Part shown: in pieces, positions 1-9,007 of the stretch | Layout of the letters: every line of letters begins with the position of its first letter | How positions within the stretch are numbered: the first letter of the stretch is position 1 | NCBI GenBank assembly: GCA_031270395.1 | Contig: JAISXU010000063.1 | Span: 1-43,225, forward strand | Origin: Oscillospiraceae bacterium | GTDB lineage: Bacteria > Bacillota > Clostridia > Oscillospirales > Oscillospiraceae | DNA length: 43,225 nt | Reading direction: 5' to 3' | Translations under genes and position numbers: made by a program | The notes under the pieces: generated by a model | The model's database searches: none | What the model was told of the DNA's origin: nothing | What the model saw: only the letters and a program-made list of their open reading frames with translations

Positions 1-94
1 ACGATCATAAACCATATCACGCAATATGGCAACCCCACGCACGACACACGCAATCCCCTCCCATTACGCGTCGCTACGCATCCCCGTCCTGTAG

Positions 95-116
95 GGGCGA
101 CCGACCCCGGTCGCCC
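95..116. repeat. Small intergenic hairpin upstream of the glycosyltransferase
   Basis: An 8-bp perfect inverted repeat (GGGCGACC at 95-102, GGTCGCCC at 109-116) with a 6-nt loop lies in the first 187 bases, which otherwise hold no gene. No T-run follows, so it is not a convincing terminator. It looks like one of the short GC-rich palindromes scattered between genes in related genomes, but its copy number cannot be judged from this window. Confidence 0.4.
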
Positions 117-187
117 GCGGTTCTCCCGTCCCGTTGCGCCGCCCACCACATAACATAACAAACCATCTGAAAAGGAATGGTCATATT

Positions 188-1552
188 ATGAGCAGAAACC
201 CGAACCAGTTCCACGGTAACAGGATTGCGAACAGGGCGCGGCAAACGGCGTCCCGCCGGGGGGCGGCGTCCGAACCCGTGCGGCTGTCACAGTGCATGAT
301 AGTCAAAAACGAGGAAAAAAACATCGAGCGCGCGCTCAGTTGGGCGAAAGATATAGTGTTCGAGCAGATTGTAGTGGACACCGGATCCACCGACCGCACG
401 GTGGAGATAGCCGAGAGCATGGGCGCTAAGGTGTTTCACTTCGAGTGGATTGACGACTTCTCGGCGGCAAAGAACTACGCCATAAACAAGGCGCGCGGCA
501 ACTGGATAGCCTTCCTCGACGCCGACGAATATTTCGAGCCTGAAAACACAGAAAAGATACTTCCGCTTATTGACGATATTAAGCGCCGCGCCGACATCAT
601 ATGCTGCGAGCTGGCCAATCTGGACGACGACGGGAATCCGTTTTCAGTGGGGGTGCAGAACCGTATCTTTCGCAACACGCCGTCAATACGGTATGTCGGG
701 GCGATACATGAGTCGCTCACGTATACGCCCGAGCAGCTTTATAAAACAAACGCCATCTCAATAGTGCATACGGGCTATACGGCTGAAGCTCAAAAAACAA
801 CAGATAAAGCCAAGCGGAACGCCGAGATGTTACAGGCGGAACTTGAAAGGCGCCCTGACGACGCAAATATAAAGGGATACCTCGCGCAGTCGATTTTGGC
901 GGACAAGGCCGATCCCGCGAATATTGAAAAAGCCCGCGAGCTGTTCCGCGAGGTTTTGGACAGCGGCAAACCTCTATACAGTGTTGTGGCGAAAAACTCA
1001 CACGACTTTTTGATTTCGTCGGCGCTCCGCAGCAAGGATTATGAGGAAGTGTTGAGATTGTGTGACAGCGCGCTCAAAACGATAGGCGACTCGCCCGACT
1101 ACAATTACTGGAGCGGCGTCGCGCTGCATTGCGTCGAACGCTACGACGAGGCGTGGGAGCATTTCGCCGCCGCGCTTAATGTATACGGCGCCACGTCGCT
1201 AATAAACACCGCGTTGGGCGAAACGGGTCTATTCAATCTCTTTGAAGCGATGGCGCTGACGGCCAAGCAGCGTAATGACGACGAAAACTGCGCAAAGTAC
1301 ATGACGCTGTCGCTCAAGCAAAGAAAGTATGAGAGCAATCTGTGCGAAAAACTCATAACCGTATTACGCGTCGCATGCGGCGACAGCGACCACGAGATCA
1401 TCGACTACCTCCGCACGATATACGACCTGAACGACCCGCGCGACAAGCTCTTTCTCGCCAAATGCGCGAAGGAGGCGAATGACATAGTGCTCATGATGAC
1501 GTTCCACAGCATGATAACCCCGGAGGAAAAAGCCTCGCTCGCGGCGGGGTAA
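188..1552 (+). CDS. Family 2 glycosyltransferase with TPR-like C-terminal half
   Basis: The N-terminal half is a GT-A glycosyltransferase: CMIVKNEE near residue 36, VVDTGSTDRT, the FSAAKN motif, and the metal/nucleotide-sugar DxD as D111-A-D113 in FLDADEYF. The remainder (about 220-454) is helical with TPR-like spacing (RPDDANIKGYLAQ, DYNYWSGVALHCVERYDEAW). This is the layout of SunS-like or TPR-containing GT2 proteins that glycosylate peptides or surface polymers; the acceptor is unknown. The ATG at 188 was chosen over an upstream in-frame ATG at 134 because an AAAGGA ribosome binding site precedes it and conserved sequence starts soon after. There is no signal peptide, so it is cytoplasmic. 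It is separated from the downstream cluster by a terminator and a new promoter and is probably unrelated to it. Confidence 0.88.
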   Translation: MSRNPNQFHGNRIANRARQTASRRGAASEPVRLSQCMIVKNEEKNIERALSWAKDIVFEQIVVDTGSTDRTVEIAESMGAKVFHFEWIDDFSAAKNYAINKARGNWIAFLDADEYFEPENTEKILPLIDDIKRRADIICCELANLDDDGNPFSVGVQNRIFRNTPSIRYVGAIHESLTYTPEQLYKTNAISIVHTGYTAEAQKTTDKAKRNAEMLQAELERRPDDANIKGYLAQSILADKADPANIEKARELFREVLDSGKPLYSVVAKNSHDFLISSALRSKDYEEVLRLCDSALKTIGDSPDYNYWSGVALHCVERYDEAWEHFAAALNVYGATSLINTALGETGLFNLFEAMALTAKQRNDDENCAKYMTLSLKQRKYESNLCEKLITVLRVACGDSDHEIIDYLRTIYDLNDPRDKLFLAKCAKEANDIVLMMTFHSMITPEEKASLAAG

Positions 1553-1713
1553 GAGCGCGCCGCTCGTCCGCACGGACTGCGCTAAGCTTGGAGCGTCGTA
1601 AACTCCGCTCCTCGCCCGCTCCGTCGTGCGTCCTCTCCGAAACGAACCCACTCCGCCCCGGCTTCGTTTCGGCTTTGGACGCGGGGACGGATAAAACGTC
1701 AATGGAGCTGGCA

Positions 1714-1751
1714 AAAAATCAGCCCCCGCAGAATACGGGAGCTTAATTTTT
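1714..1751. terminator. Bidirectional-looking intrinsic terminator after the glycosyltransferase
   Basis: An 8-bp stem with one mismatch (1721-1728 with 1736-1743) is flanked by an A-run on the left (1713-1718) and TAATTTTT on the right. It would stop glycosyltransferase transcription before the aldehyde dehydrogenase promoter. The rest of the gap between 1553 and 1829 shows no gene. Confidence 0.55.
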
Positions 1752-1829
1752 GAGGTGTTATTTTTTTGTGGTTATAGACCTATTCCATATTTCTATCGCC
1801 CGCTCGCCCGCTCGCCGCCCCCCATTGTA

Positions 1830-1857
1830 TTGACAACGGTTCGGAGAGCGATATAAT
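1830..1857 (+). promoter_or_regulatory. Sigma-A-type promoter of the aldehyde dehydrogenase/ptb/buk cluster
   Basis: A perfect TTGACA (1830-1835) and a perfect TATAAT (1852-1857) are separated by 16 bp, placing the transcript start near 1864, about 37 nt before the aldehyde dehydrogenase ATG. It is the best consensus promoter in the first 15 kb and probably drives at least the genes up to 7333. Confidence 0.8.
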
Positions 1858-1900
1858 ATTATACAGACATGCCAAATTTTTACCGAAAGGGTGAGCGTAT

Positions 1901-3235
1901 ATGAGTGAATATGGCGTATTTGACGACATAAACGAGGCCATCGACGCGGCGTATGAGGCGCAGAAGACGCTGATTCGCAAGCACACTACAGCGGACAGGG
2001 ACGCTTTCATCGCGAGGATCAAGGAGAAATTTCTGGCAATTATCGACGAGGAGACAATCAAGGAATTCAACGAAACCGGCTACGGCAGACTGGATCAAAA
2101 GCTCATAAAAAACCGCGAGTCCATAGCCACAAACCCGGACACCTCCTCTCTCACGACGCGCGTCTTCTCCTCCAGCGACGGCATTACGATAGAGTATTGC
2201 GCGCCATACGGACTTGTGGGCGCCCTCACGCCGGTGACAAACGGCATCGCCACCGTCGCGAACAACGCGATGACGATGATCGCCGCCGGCAACTCGATCG
2301 TGTTCAACTGCCACCCGGCCGCGAAGCTGGCCGGCGCTATGGCCGTCAGTCTGGTGAACGAAGCCGTCATAGATCTGGGCGGCCCGCCCAACCTCGCCAC
2401 AATGGTTCGCATACCCGATACAAAGACGCTCGACGTCATAATGCAGTCGCCCAAGGTGAAGCTGCTCATCGGCACGGGCAGCGAGGTCATGGTCAAGCTG
2501 CTCATGTCGTCGAACAAAAAGGTAATAGCCGCCGGGCCCGGCAACCCGCCGACTATCATCGACGAAACCGCCGACATCAAGCGCGCCGCCGCGTTGCTCT
2601 ACGAAAACGTCCCCTTTGAGAACAACATGCTCTGCGTGCTCGAAAAAGAGGCGTTCGTCGTCGATGACGTATTCGACGAGTTTATCAATGAGATGACGCG
2701 CCTCGGTTCGCGTCTGCTCACGCCGGAGGAGGTCGAAAAGCTCGTGCCCGCCTCGCTCGTGCAAAACGCCGAGGGCGGCTGGGGCGCGAACAAGGCGATG
2801 GTCGGCAAGGACGCGAACGTCGTACTTAAAAACGCGGGTGTCGAGCCGTCGCCGGGCGATCTCCGTCTCGCTATTTGTATCGTGGATCACAAGCATCCCT
2901 TTGTGGAGGCCGAACAGATGATGCCCATCTTCCCCATCGTGAAGTGCAAGGACTTCGAGCAGGCGATGGACTGGGCAGTGGAGGCCGAGCACGGCTTCCG
3001 CCACACGGCCGGCGTTTGGACGCGCGACCTCGCGCGCGCGACGGAGTTCGGCAGGCGCATCGACTGTACCGCGCTCGCGCACAACGGCCCCACCGTCGCC
3101 ACGGCAGGCGTCGGCGGCGCCGGCGACGGTTCCGCCACGATAGCCACATCGACCGGAGAGGGCTTTACAAACCCCGCTTCCTTTACGCGGGTGCGCAGAT
3201 TCTCCATGGCGAACGGCGGCGGCTACATCATATAG
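1901..3235 (+). CDS. CoA-acylating aldehyde dehydrogenase (PduP/EutE family)
   Basis: Predicted to oxidise a short-chain aldehyde with NAD+ and CoA to an acyl-CoA. The family pattern is clear: GALTPVTNGIATVANNAM, AAGNSIVFNCHP, the GTGSEVM segment, GPGNPPTIIDETADI, and the catalytic cysteine as C245 in FENNMLC. At 444 residues it begins directly with the catalytic domain. The N-terminal targeting helix and linker seen on microcompartment PduP are absent. ATG 1901 is preceded by a GAAAGGG ribosome binding site and a consensus promoter. Its neighbours ptb and buk would convert its acyl-CoA product to acid plus ATP, and GRE1/GRE2 downstream are plausible aldehyde producers. Chain-length preference cannot be read from the sequence. 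Confidence 0.9.
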   Translation: MSEYGVFDDINEAIDAAYEAQKTLIRKHTTADRDAFIARIKEKFLAIIDEETIKEFNETGYGRLDQKLIKNRESIATNPDTSSLTTRVFSSSDGITIEYCAPYGLVGALTPVTNGIATVANNAMTMIAAGNSIVFNCHPAAKLAGAMAVSLVNEAVIDLGGPPNLATMVRIPDTKTLDVIMQSPKVKLLIGTGSEVMVKLLMSSNKKVIAAGPGNPPTIIDETADIKRAAALLYENVPFENNMLCVLEKEAFVVDDVFDEFINEMTRLGSRLLTPEEVEKLVPASLVQNAEGGWGANKAMVGKDANVVLKNAGVEPSPGDLRLAICIVDHKHPFVEAEQMMPIFPIVKCKDFEQAMDWAVEAEHGFRHTAGVWTRDLARATEFGRRIDCTALAHNGPTVATAGVGGAGDGSATIATSTGEGFTNPASFTRVRRFSMANGGGYII

Positions 3236-3250
3236 AATATGGCTTGCTTT

Positions 3251-3280
3251 GAAAGGCGCTTCCGGCGCCTTTCAACTTTT
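3251..3280 (+). terminator. Intercistronic hairpin between aldehyde dehydrogenase and ptb
   Basis: A perfect 9-bp stem (GAAAGGCGC 3251-3259, GCGCCTTTC 3265-3273) with a 5-nt loop is followed by AACTTTT. The short T-run suggests partial termination or 3'-end protection, which would set a lower level for ptb/buk than for the dehydrogenase, rather than a full operon end. Confidence 0.5.
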
Positions 3281-3298
3281 CAGGGGAGTGTTGCTGAT

Positions 3299-4204
3299 AT
3301 GATTTTAACGCGTCTGGCGCAGCTTGACGCCCTGGCGCTGGAAAAAGCGCCGGCGAGACGCGCCGTTGTAGTAGCGTCGCACGAGGAGCATATACTGAAA
3401 GCGGCGTCGCTCTCGAGGAAGAAGGGCATAGTGAGCCCCGTCCTCATCGGAAACGCCAAAAAAACGGAGGAGCTTTTACGCGGTCTGGGCGAGTCGCCCG
3501 GCGATTACGCCATCGTGCCGTGCGACGGCGACGCGGAATGTGTCGAGGTGGCGGTAGAGCTTGTCAAAAAGCGCGAGGCGGACTTCATCATCAAGGGTCT
3601 CATCGAGACGGCGGACCTGATGCGGCCCCTGCTCAACAAGGAAAAGGGCATCGTGAAGCCGGGCGCCTGCGTGTCCTCCATCGCCCTTATCGAGTCCGCG
3701 AAATACCACAAGCTGTTCGCGATGACGGACATGGGCATCAACACCTTTCCGGATCTCGAGCGCAAAAAGCAGATAATCAACAACGCCGTGTGGTTTATGC
3801 GCCGGATGGGCGCGGAAAAGCCAAAGGTCGCAGTCCTGTCCTCCGTCGAGCACGTCAACCCAAAGCAGGAGGACACCGTCGAGGCGGACGCGCTGAAAAA
3901 GCTGTGCCTGAGCGGAGACATTCCGGACTGCATCGTGGAGGGGCCGATCTCACTCGATTTGGCCGTCAAGAAGGAGACGGCCGCCGTCAAGCGTTACGAC
4001 AGCCCCGTCGCCGGAGACGCCGACATACTCATGGTTCCGAATATACTGGCGGGCAATCTGCTTATCAAGGGGATGGGGATATTCGGGGACATATCCACCG
4101 CGGACGCCGTGCTGGGCTTCGACGTCCCCGTCGTATTCGGCTCACGCGGGGGGCCCGTCGAGGCGAAATGCCTGTCCATAGCGCTGTGCGCGCTGATTTC
4201 GTGA
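3299..4204 (+). CDS. ptb: Phosphate butyryltransferase (phosphotransbutyrylase-type)
   Basis: Converts an acyl-CoA and phosphate to acyl-phosphate and CoA. The 301-residue length and sequence (DFIIKGLIETADLMRPLLN, AMTDMGINTFPDLE, the C-terminal VPNILAGNLLIKGM and GSRGGPVEAKCLSIALC) match the phosphate acetyl/butyryltransferase fold of the Ptb branch. The ATG at 3299 has GGGGAG ten bases upstream; an in-frame ATG at 3239 would include the intercistronic hairpin and is not favoured. It lies 13 nt before buk, the usual ptb-buk order. Substrates may include propionyl-, butyryl- or branched acyl-CoA; context with the aldehyde dehydrogenase argues for whatever acyl-CoA that enzyme makes. Confidence 0.9.
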   Translation: MILTRLAQLDALALEKAPARRAVVVASHEEHILKAASLSRKKGIVSPVLIGNAKKTEELLRGLGESPGDYAIVPCDGDAECVEVAVELVKKREADFIIKGLIETADLMRPLLNKEKGIVKPGACVSSIALIESAKYHKLFAMTDMGINTFPDLERKKQIINNAVWFMRRMGAEKPKVAVLSSVEHVNPKQEDTVEADALKKLCLSGDIPDCIVEGPISLDLAVKKETAAVKRYDSPVAGDADILMVPNILAGNLLIKGMGIFGDISTADAVLGFDVPVVFGSRGGPVEAKCLSIALCALIS

Positions 4205-4217
4205 GGAGGATGATTCT

Positions 4218-5342
4218 ATGGACGGTAACTTTATGATCCTTGTTATCAACTTTGGCTCTACCTCGACAAAAATAGCCGTATTCAATAAGAACGAGCCCGT
4301 CTTCAAGGTGAGCTTTGACCACGGTCAGGACGGGTATCCGAAAAAATTCAGGGATCTCGCCGAGCACGAGGCCTTCGCCACCGAGCTGATAAAAAATACG
4401 GCCGCCGCGCACGGCTTCAAGATGACCGATTTTGACGTGTTCGTCGCGCGCGGCGGCGGGCAGGTGTTCACAGAATCCGGCGCCTACCTCATAAACGACG
4501 TGATGATAGAGGACACAAAAAAAATCGGAGGCGACAGACATCCGGGCAAGCTCGGCCCGCGCATCGGATACGCGTTCTCGAAGGAATACGGCAAGAACGC
4601 GTACATCGTGAACGGCCCGAGCGTTGACGAATACGACGACGTCGCGCGTCTGACGGGTATGCCGGAGATATTGCGGACGAGTCACATTCACACTCTCAAC
4701 CAGAAGGAGGTCGCGTACCGCTACGCGGACGGCGTCGGGAGAAAATACGCCGATCTCAATCTCATCGTATGTCATATCGGCGGCGGCATCTCCGTAACGG
4801 CGCACAAAAACGGCCGCATGATCGACTCCACGGACATCATCGAGGGCGACGGGCCTATGAGTCCGACGCGCTCCGGCGCGCTGCCCGCAATACCGCTCGT
4901 CGAGCTCTGCTACAGCGGCAAGTACGACAAAGAGGCGCTGATGCTGAAAATCGTCAAGACGGGCGGTCTCATGGGTCTGCTCGGCACGGACGACCTGCGC
5001 GAGGTGCTGCGCAGGATCGACGGCGGCGACAAATTCGCCGGAATCGCCTATGAGACGATGATATACCAGATAGCGAAATACGCCGGCTCGATGGCCGTCG
5101 CGCTGGACGGCGCCGTGGACGCCATTTTGCTGACGGGCGGCATGGCCAGATCGTCGGAGCTCGTCGGCGCACTGACGCGAAAGCTCTCGTGGCTGGCTCC
5201 CGTGGCGGCGTTCCCGGGGGAATTTGAGATGGAGGGACTCGCGGCCGGGATCATGCGCGTCGTGGACGGCGGAGAGCCCGTCCGCGAGTATACGGGCGTG
5301 GACGTCTGGACCGGTTTTGAGGGACGGGAGGGGGTAACGTGA
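4218..5342 (+). CDS. buk: Butyrate kinase-type acyl kinase
   Basis: Transfers phosphate from acyl-phosphate to ADP, yielding carboxylate and ATP. ASKHA-fold acetokinase signatures are visible: N-terminal LVINFGSTSTKIAVF, HPGKLGPRIG, the VCHIGGGISVTAHKNGRMID segment and LTGGMARS near the C-terminus. Its 374 residues fit the family (about 355-375). AGGAGG lies 8 nt before ATG 4218. The last four bases (GTGA) overlap the GTG start of the next reductase, so the two are translationally coupled. With ptb and the aldehyde dehydrogenase it completes a route for substrate-level phosphorylation. Confidence 0.92.
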   Translation: MDGNFMILVINFGSTSTKIAVFNKNEPVFKVSFDHGQDGYPKKFRDLAEHEAFATELIKNTAAAHGFKMTDFDVFVARGGGQVFTESGAYLINDVMIEDTKKIGGDRHPGKLGPRIGYAFSKEYGKNAYIVNGPSVDEYDDVARLTGMPEILRTSHIHTLNQKEVAYRYADGVGRKYADLNLIVCHIGGGISVTAHKNGRMIDSTDIIEGDGPMSPTRSGALPAIPLVELCYSGKYDKEALMLKIVKTGGLMGLLGTDDLREVLRRIDGGDKFAGIAYETMIYQIAKYAGSMAVALDGAVDAILLTGGMARSSELVGALTRKLSWLAPVAAFPGEFEMEGLAAGIMRVVDGGEPVREYTGVDVWTGFEGREGVT

Positions 5343-7333
5343 GCTCGGTATACAAGCACTGCTTCTCGCCGATCACCATAAAGGGCGTCACATACAAGAA
5401 CCGGCTGGAGGTCTCGCCGCACGTGCCCGGCTGGGGCGCCTGCGACGGCACGGTCACGCGCGAGGTCGAGGCGTTCTGGGAGGGCTACGCCCGCGGCGGC
5501 GCGGCGCTGATAAATATGGGAAACTGCGCCATAGATATGGCGGAGGCAAAGGACGAGGCGATGCAGATCGATCTGTCCAGGGACGAGGTCATAGTCGGAC
5601 TGAGCCATCTGCGGGAATCGTGCGCGCGGTATGGCGCCATACTGTCGCCGGAGATAAACCACTGCGGGCGCGGCGCGGGCAAGTATTACCCCGAAAACAC
5701 GCGCTACGGCCCCTCGAATATACCCCTGCCCGACGAGGCGGCGCGTTACCTCGAGCAGGGCCTTCAGGTTCCCGACGTCGTGGAGATGACGACCGATAAG
5801 ATATACGAGACGATAGGGAAATTCGCCGCCGCCGCGTCCCGCTGCAAGCGCGCGGGCTTTCAGCATCTGCTGATACACGGCGCGCACGGCAACCTTATAA
5901 CGCAGTTTCTCAGCCCGATGTCAAATAAGCGCGCGGACAATTACGGCGGCGGACTCCATAACAGGGCGCGCTTCGCCGTAGAGACGATGCAGGCGATACG
6001 CAGCGCCGTGGGGAACGACATCGTCATAGAGATGCGCGTCAGCCCCGAGGACGGAATACCCGACGGCGTCGACTGCACCGAGCTCATCGAGTTTGCCCGT
6101 CTGCTGGAGGATTACGTTGACGTCTTCATCGTCTCATACGGGATGATGGGTATGCCCCATCTCATCCCGAAGATGATGGCGGGGCCGTACCACCCGTACA
6201 TGCACAATCTCGATTACATAAAGGCGTTCAAGGCCGGCTTGAAGCGCGCGAAAATATCGGCCGTCGGCACGCTGCAAAATATTGAGAATTGCGAGTACAT
6301 ACTCTCGAACGGATGGGCGGATTTCGCGGCGATGTGCCGCCCCTTTATAGCCGACCCGGAGCTTGCGCGCAAGGCGGCGCGCAACGGCGCGGACAACGTC
6401 AGGCCGTGCGTGCGGTGTATGCTGTGCGGTATGCGCGTGTCCGGCTGGTACACCTGCGGCTGCTCCGTCAACCCCTATAGCGGCAAGGAGAGCGAGTTCC
6501 CCGGAGGCGCCGTCGGGCGGGCGCAAAGGCCCAAAAAAGTTCTCATAGCCGGCGGCGGGCTCGCCGGAATGCAGGCGGCGTGGACGGGCGCCGAGCTTGG
6601 CCACGACGTGACGGTTTACGAAAAATCCGCCGAGCTGGGCGGGAACTTCAACCACGCCGGCGTCCTCCCGTTCAAGCAGGACGTAAAGGCGTTTTACGAC
6701 TATTTCATGCCGAGGGCGGCGGCGAGCGGGGCGAAATTCGTCCTGAACACGGAGGTGACGCGCGAGCTCGTCGAGCGCGAGAAGCCCGACGTCGTCATAG
6801 TCGCCACCGGCGCGGAGCACGTCAAGCCTCCCATACCCGGAATAGATAATCCGAACGTGGCGTTCGCGTACGAGGCCGATTGCGGCGCGGCGGCGCCCGG
6901 GAAGCGCGTCGCGATAATCGGCGCCGGCGTCGTCGGTCTCGAGAGCGCGCTCGCGCTCGCCCGCAAGGGCCACGCGGTGAGCGTCGTCGATTACGCGCGC
7001 CACGAGGACATCGCGGATATGAGCGCGCGCTTTGAGCTCCCGGGTCTGCTCGCGGAGGAGAGAGACGTCAGCATACGCTACGGCGTCCTCGTGGAGAGCA
7101 TCGAGCCGGGCGGACTCGTCTGCCGCGAGCGCGACACGTGCGTGCGCTTCGTAATCGAGTGCGACACCGTCCTTATCGCCGCGGGACTCCGCTCGCGCCG
7201 CGAGACGTTCGACGCCGTTCTACATAACGACGCCGTCAGCGAGTGCGACGTCTACATGATAGGCGACGTAATAAAGCCGCGTCAGATAGGCCAGGCGATA
7301 AACGAGGCCTTTGACCTCATTACCCATATATGA
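5339..7333 (+). CDS. NADH:flavin oxidoreductase, OYE/2,4-dienoyl-CoA reductase type (FMN, 4Fe-4S, FAD)
   Basis: 664 residues with the three-part layout of FadH, BaiCD and enoate reductases. An FMN TIM barrel (about 1-360) is followed by a Cys cluster RPCVRCMLC...CGCSVNP (about 358-382) for a 4Fe-4S centre. An FAD/NAD(P) Rossmann pair comes last (LIAGGGLAGMQAAW near 402; VAIIGAGVVGLESA near 523). In many relatives the barrel carries HGAHGYL, whose Tyr is the proton donor in FadH; here it reads HGAHGNL with N185. It therefore may reduce an unsaturated or other electrophilic intermediate with altered protonation, or act mainly in electron transfer. GTG 5339 overlaps the buk stop, placing it firmly in this operon. 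The substrate is not identifiable. Confidence 0.88.
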   Translation: MSSVYKHCFSPITIKGVTYKNRLEVSPHVPGWGACDGTVTREVEAFWEGYARGGAALINMGNCAIDMAEAKDEAMQIDLSRDEVIVGLSHLRESCARYGAILSPEINHCGRGAGKYYPENTRYGPSNIPLPDEAARYLEQGLQVPDVVEMTTDKIYETIGKFAAAASRCKRAGFQHLLIHGAHGNLITQFLSPMSNKRADNYGGGLHNRARFAVETMQAIRSAVGNDIVIEMRVSPEDGIPDGVDCTELIEFARLLEDYVDVFIVSYGMMGMPHLIPKMMAGPYHPYMHNLDYIKAFKAGLKRAKISAVGTLQNIENCEYILSNGWADFAAMCRPFIADPELARKAARNGADNVRPCVRCMLCGMRVSGWYTCGCSVNPYSGKESEFPGGAVGRAQRPKKVLIAGGGLAGMQAAWTGAELGHDVTVYEKSAELGGNFNHAGVLPFKQDVKAFYDYFMPRAAASGAKFVLNTEVTRELVEREKPDVVIVATGAEHVKPPIPGIDNPNVAFAYEADCGAAAPGKRVAIIGAGVVGLESALALARKGHAVSVVDYARHEDIADMSARFELPGLLAEERDVSIRYGVLVESIEPGGLVCRERDTCVRFVIECDTVLIAAGLRSRRETFDAVLHNDAVSECDVYMIGDVIKPRQIGQAINEAFDLITHI

Positions 7334-7423
7334 TGATTCGCCTGATGAATATTGTTATAATCTCCGCGTCAACTGGCATTACTTTTTGATATAGCCCTTT
7401 TCGCGTCTTTGCGCTCATTTCGC

Positions 7424-7452
7424 TTGACAATTACGACAACTCCTATTATCAT
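7424..7452 (+). promoter_or_regulatory. Candidate promoter of the transporter gene
   Basis: TTGACA (7424-7429), 17 bp, then TATCAT (7447-7452, five of six consensus bases). It lies in the 171-nt gap after the reductase and about 50 nt before the transporter ATG, so the transporter and downstream GREs may form a second transcription unit. Confidence 0.5.
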
Positions 7453-7504
7453 CTCAGGTATGGCCTTGTGCATATTGACAATATTAATTGGAGGGATTGA
7501 TTCG

Positions 7505-8935
7505 ATGGAAAAGGTATTAAAAACCCCGGTGCGCATGAGATTAGGATGGTTCATCGCGCAGACCTTGTTCTCCGCTGTCACGTGCATAGAGATCTTCTAC
7601 TACACAGGGTTCCTGGTTGATGTTGCGCTGATTCCGCTCGTCCTCGTCGGGGTCATCAAGACGACGACGGCCATACTGGACTTCGCGTCGTCGATCGTGC
7701 TGCCCATCATCATGCAAAAGCTGAAGCTCCCCTGGGGTAAGTACCGCTCGTATTTCGTGCTGCTCCCCGCTATTTACTGCATTTTCGGCGCCCTCGCAAT
7801 CTCTAAGGTCATTGCGGGAAACGACCCGGCGGGTATGACGATCAACACGATAGTGATAGTCGTATCGTACTTCATCTCTCGCTTCTTGTGGAATCTGACG
7901 GACGCCGCATCTTCAACCTTTACCTCGGTGGCGGCAAGACAGTATCCCGACGCGCAGGTAACGCTCTCCATGTGGAGAGGCAGGGGTTCCGCATCCTCCT
8001 CGCTGTGGTTCGGTGCCATCGCCGGCCCCATGATAGCGCTCTTTATCAAAGCGACGGGTTCAAACACGTGGGGTTACACGCTAATGGCGCTTGTATTCTT
8101 CCTCATCAACATCGTGGGCTACAGAGTGCTGTTCTGGTCGACGAAGCCCCTGAAGCAGATTGATATGGAAGAGTTGAACGTCGAGAATACGGCGGAGAAC
8201 AAGATCAAGCTGGTCGATATTTTCAAGGCAGTAGGCACAAACACACCGCTGCTCATCCTGTGGATATACGATGTGTTCCGTCAACTGGCGATGTTCTACG
8301 GGAGCGGCGTCATGTTCTTCTATTTCGCTCATTCGCTCAAAGCCGATTGGGCGATTTCTACCTCGGTTCTGGTAGGCGGTATCGGGGGCTTTCTCTCAGG
8401 CTTCATAGCCGCGCCGATTGTCGCGAAACTCGGCACAAAGCGGTCACTGCTGCTGTCGATGTTCGGCGGCGCCGTTGTGGGCATAATCATGTACATACTG
8501 AACCTGAAAGACCCTTGGGCGGTCATGCTGATACGGGCAATCACTGGTCTTTTGCTGGGTTCGTCCATGGTTCTGATTACAAAGACGTACGCCGACTGCT
8601 CTATCTACGCCGAGTATAAAACCGGCAAGGACATGAGAGCCACCGTCATGGCGTCCTTCCCGATACCGATAAAAATAATGTCGGTCTTTATCGGCCTTGT
8701 TACGACAGCCGCAATCGCTTACACGGGATATAACGCGGAGAAGGTGCAGGCGGGCGAGATGATCATTGACGAGCTCATGATCCGTAGGTTTGACCAGATA
8801 TTCTTCGTAGTACCCGCAATATTCTCCGCCATTGCCGGTATACTCATGCTGTTCTACCCGTCGGATAAAAAATTCCAGGAGTGGGGCAATGAGGTCAATA
8901 AGCGCAAGGGTATCACTTCGACTGCGGCGCAATAA
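7505..8935 (+). CDS. GPH/MFS-like cation symporter
   Basis: A 476-residue, very hydrophobic protein with about 12 predicted membrane segments and short loops, resembling the glycoside-pentoside-hexuronide:cation symporter/MFS_2 group. It has a charged early loop (KLPWGKYRSYF), as in GPH proteins with RxGKYRPY-like motifs, a central cytoplasmic loop (about 247-275) and a second charged loop (KLGTKRS). ATG 7505 follows GGAGGG with 9-nt spacing; the in-frame ATG at 7409 lies upstream of this site and adds a non-homologous leader. Located between the reductase and GRE1, it is the obvious uptake system for the substrate of this cluster; GPH members are not restricted to sugars. Confidence 0.83.
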   Translation: MEKVLKTPVRMRLGWFIAQTLFSAVTCIEIFYYTGFLVDVALIPLVLVGVIKTTTAILDFASSIVLPIIMQKLKLPWGKYRSYFVLLPAIYCIFGALAISKVIAGNDPAGMTINTIVIVVSYFISRFLWNLTDAASSTFTSVAARQYPDAQVTLSMWRGRGSASSSLWFGAIAGPMIALFIKATGSNTWGYTLMALVFFLINIVGYRVLFWSTKPLKQIDMEELNVENTAENKIKLVDIFKAVGTNTPLLILWIYDVFRQLAMFYGSGVMFFYFAHSLKADWAISTSVLVGGIGGFLSGFIAAPIVAKLGTKRSLLLSMFGGAVVGIIMYILNLKDPWAVMLIRAITGLLLGSSMVLITKTYADCSIYAEYKTGKDMRATVMASFPIPIKIMSVFIGLVTTAAIAYTGYNAEKVQAGEMIIDELMIRRFDQIFFVVPAIFSAIAGILMLFYPSDKKFQEWGNEVNKRKGITSTAAQ

Positions 8936-9007
8936 GAAGCCGCGCCCACAGCCATTCGCGCCGCTCGCGCCTTACGGTGAAATGTCCGTACCGCATTGTT
9001 GGAGCTT

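Noticed and set aside
1880-3082. A 400-codon open frame on the minus strand opposite the aldehyde dehydrogenase
   Set aside because: It is an antisense shadow: composition is Arg/His/Gly-rich, no family resemblance, and the plus strand encodes a well-matched PduP/EutE enzyme.
3994-4805. Minus-strand frames across ptb/buk
   Set aside because: Antisense shadows without homology or start signals; both plus-strand genes are well supported.
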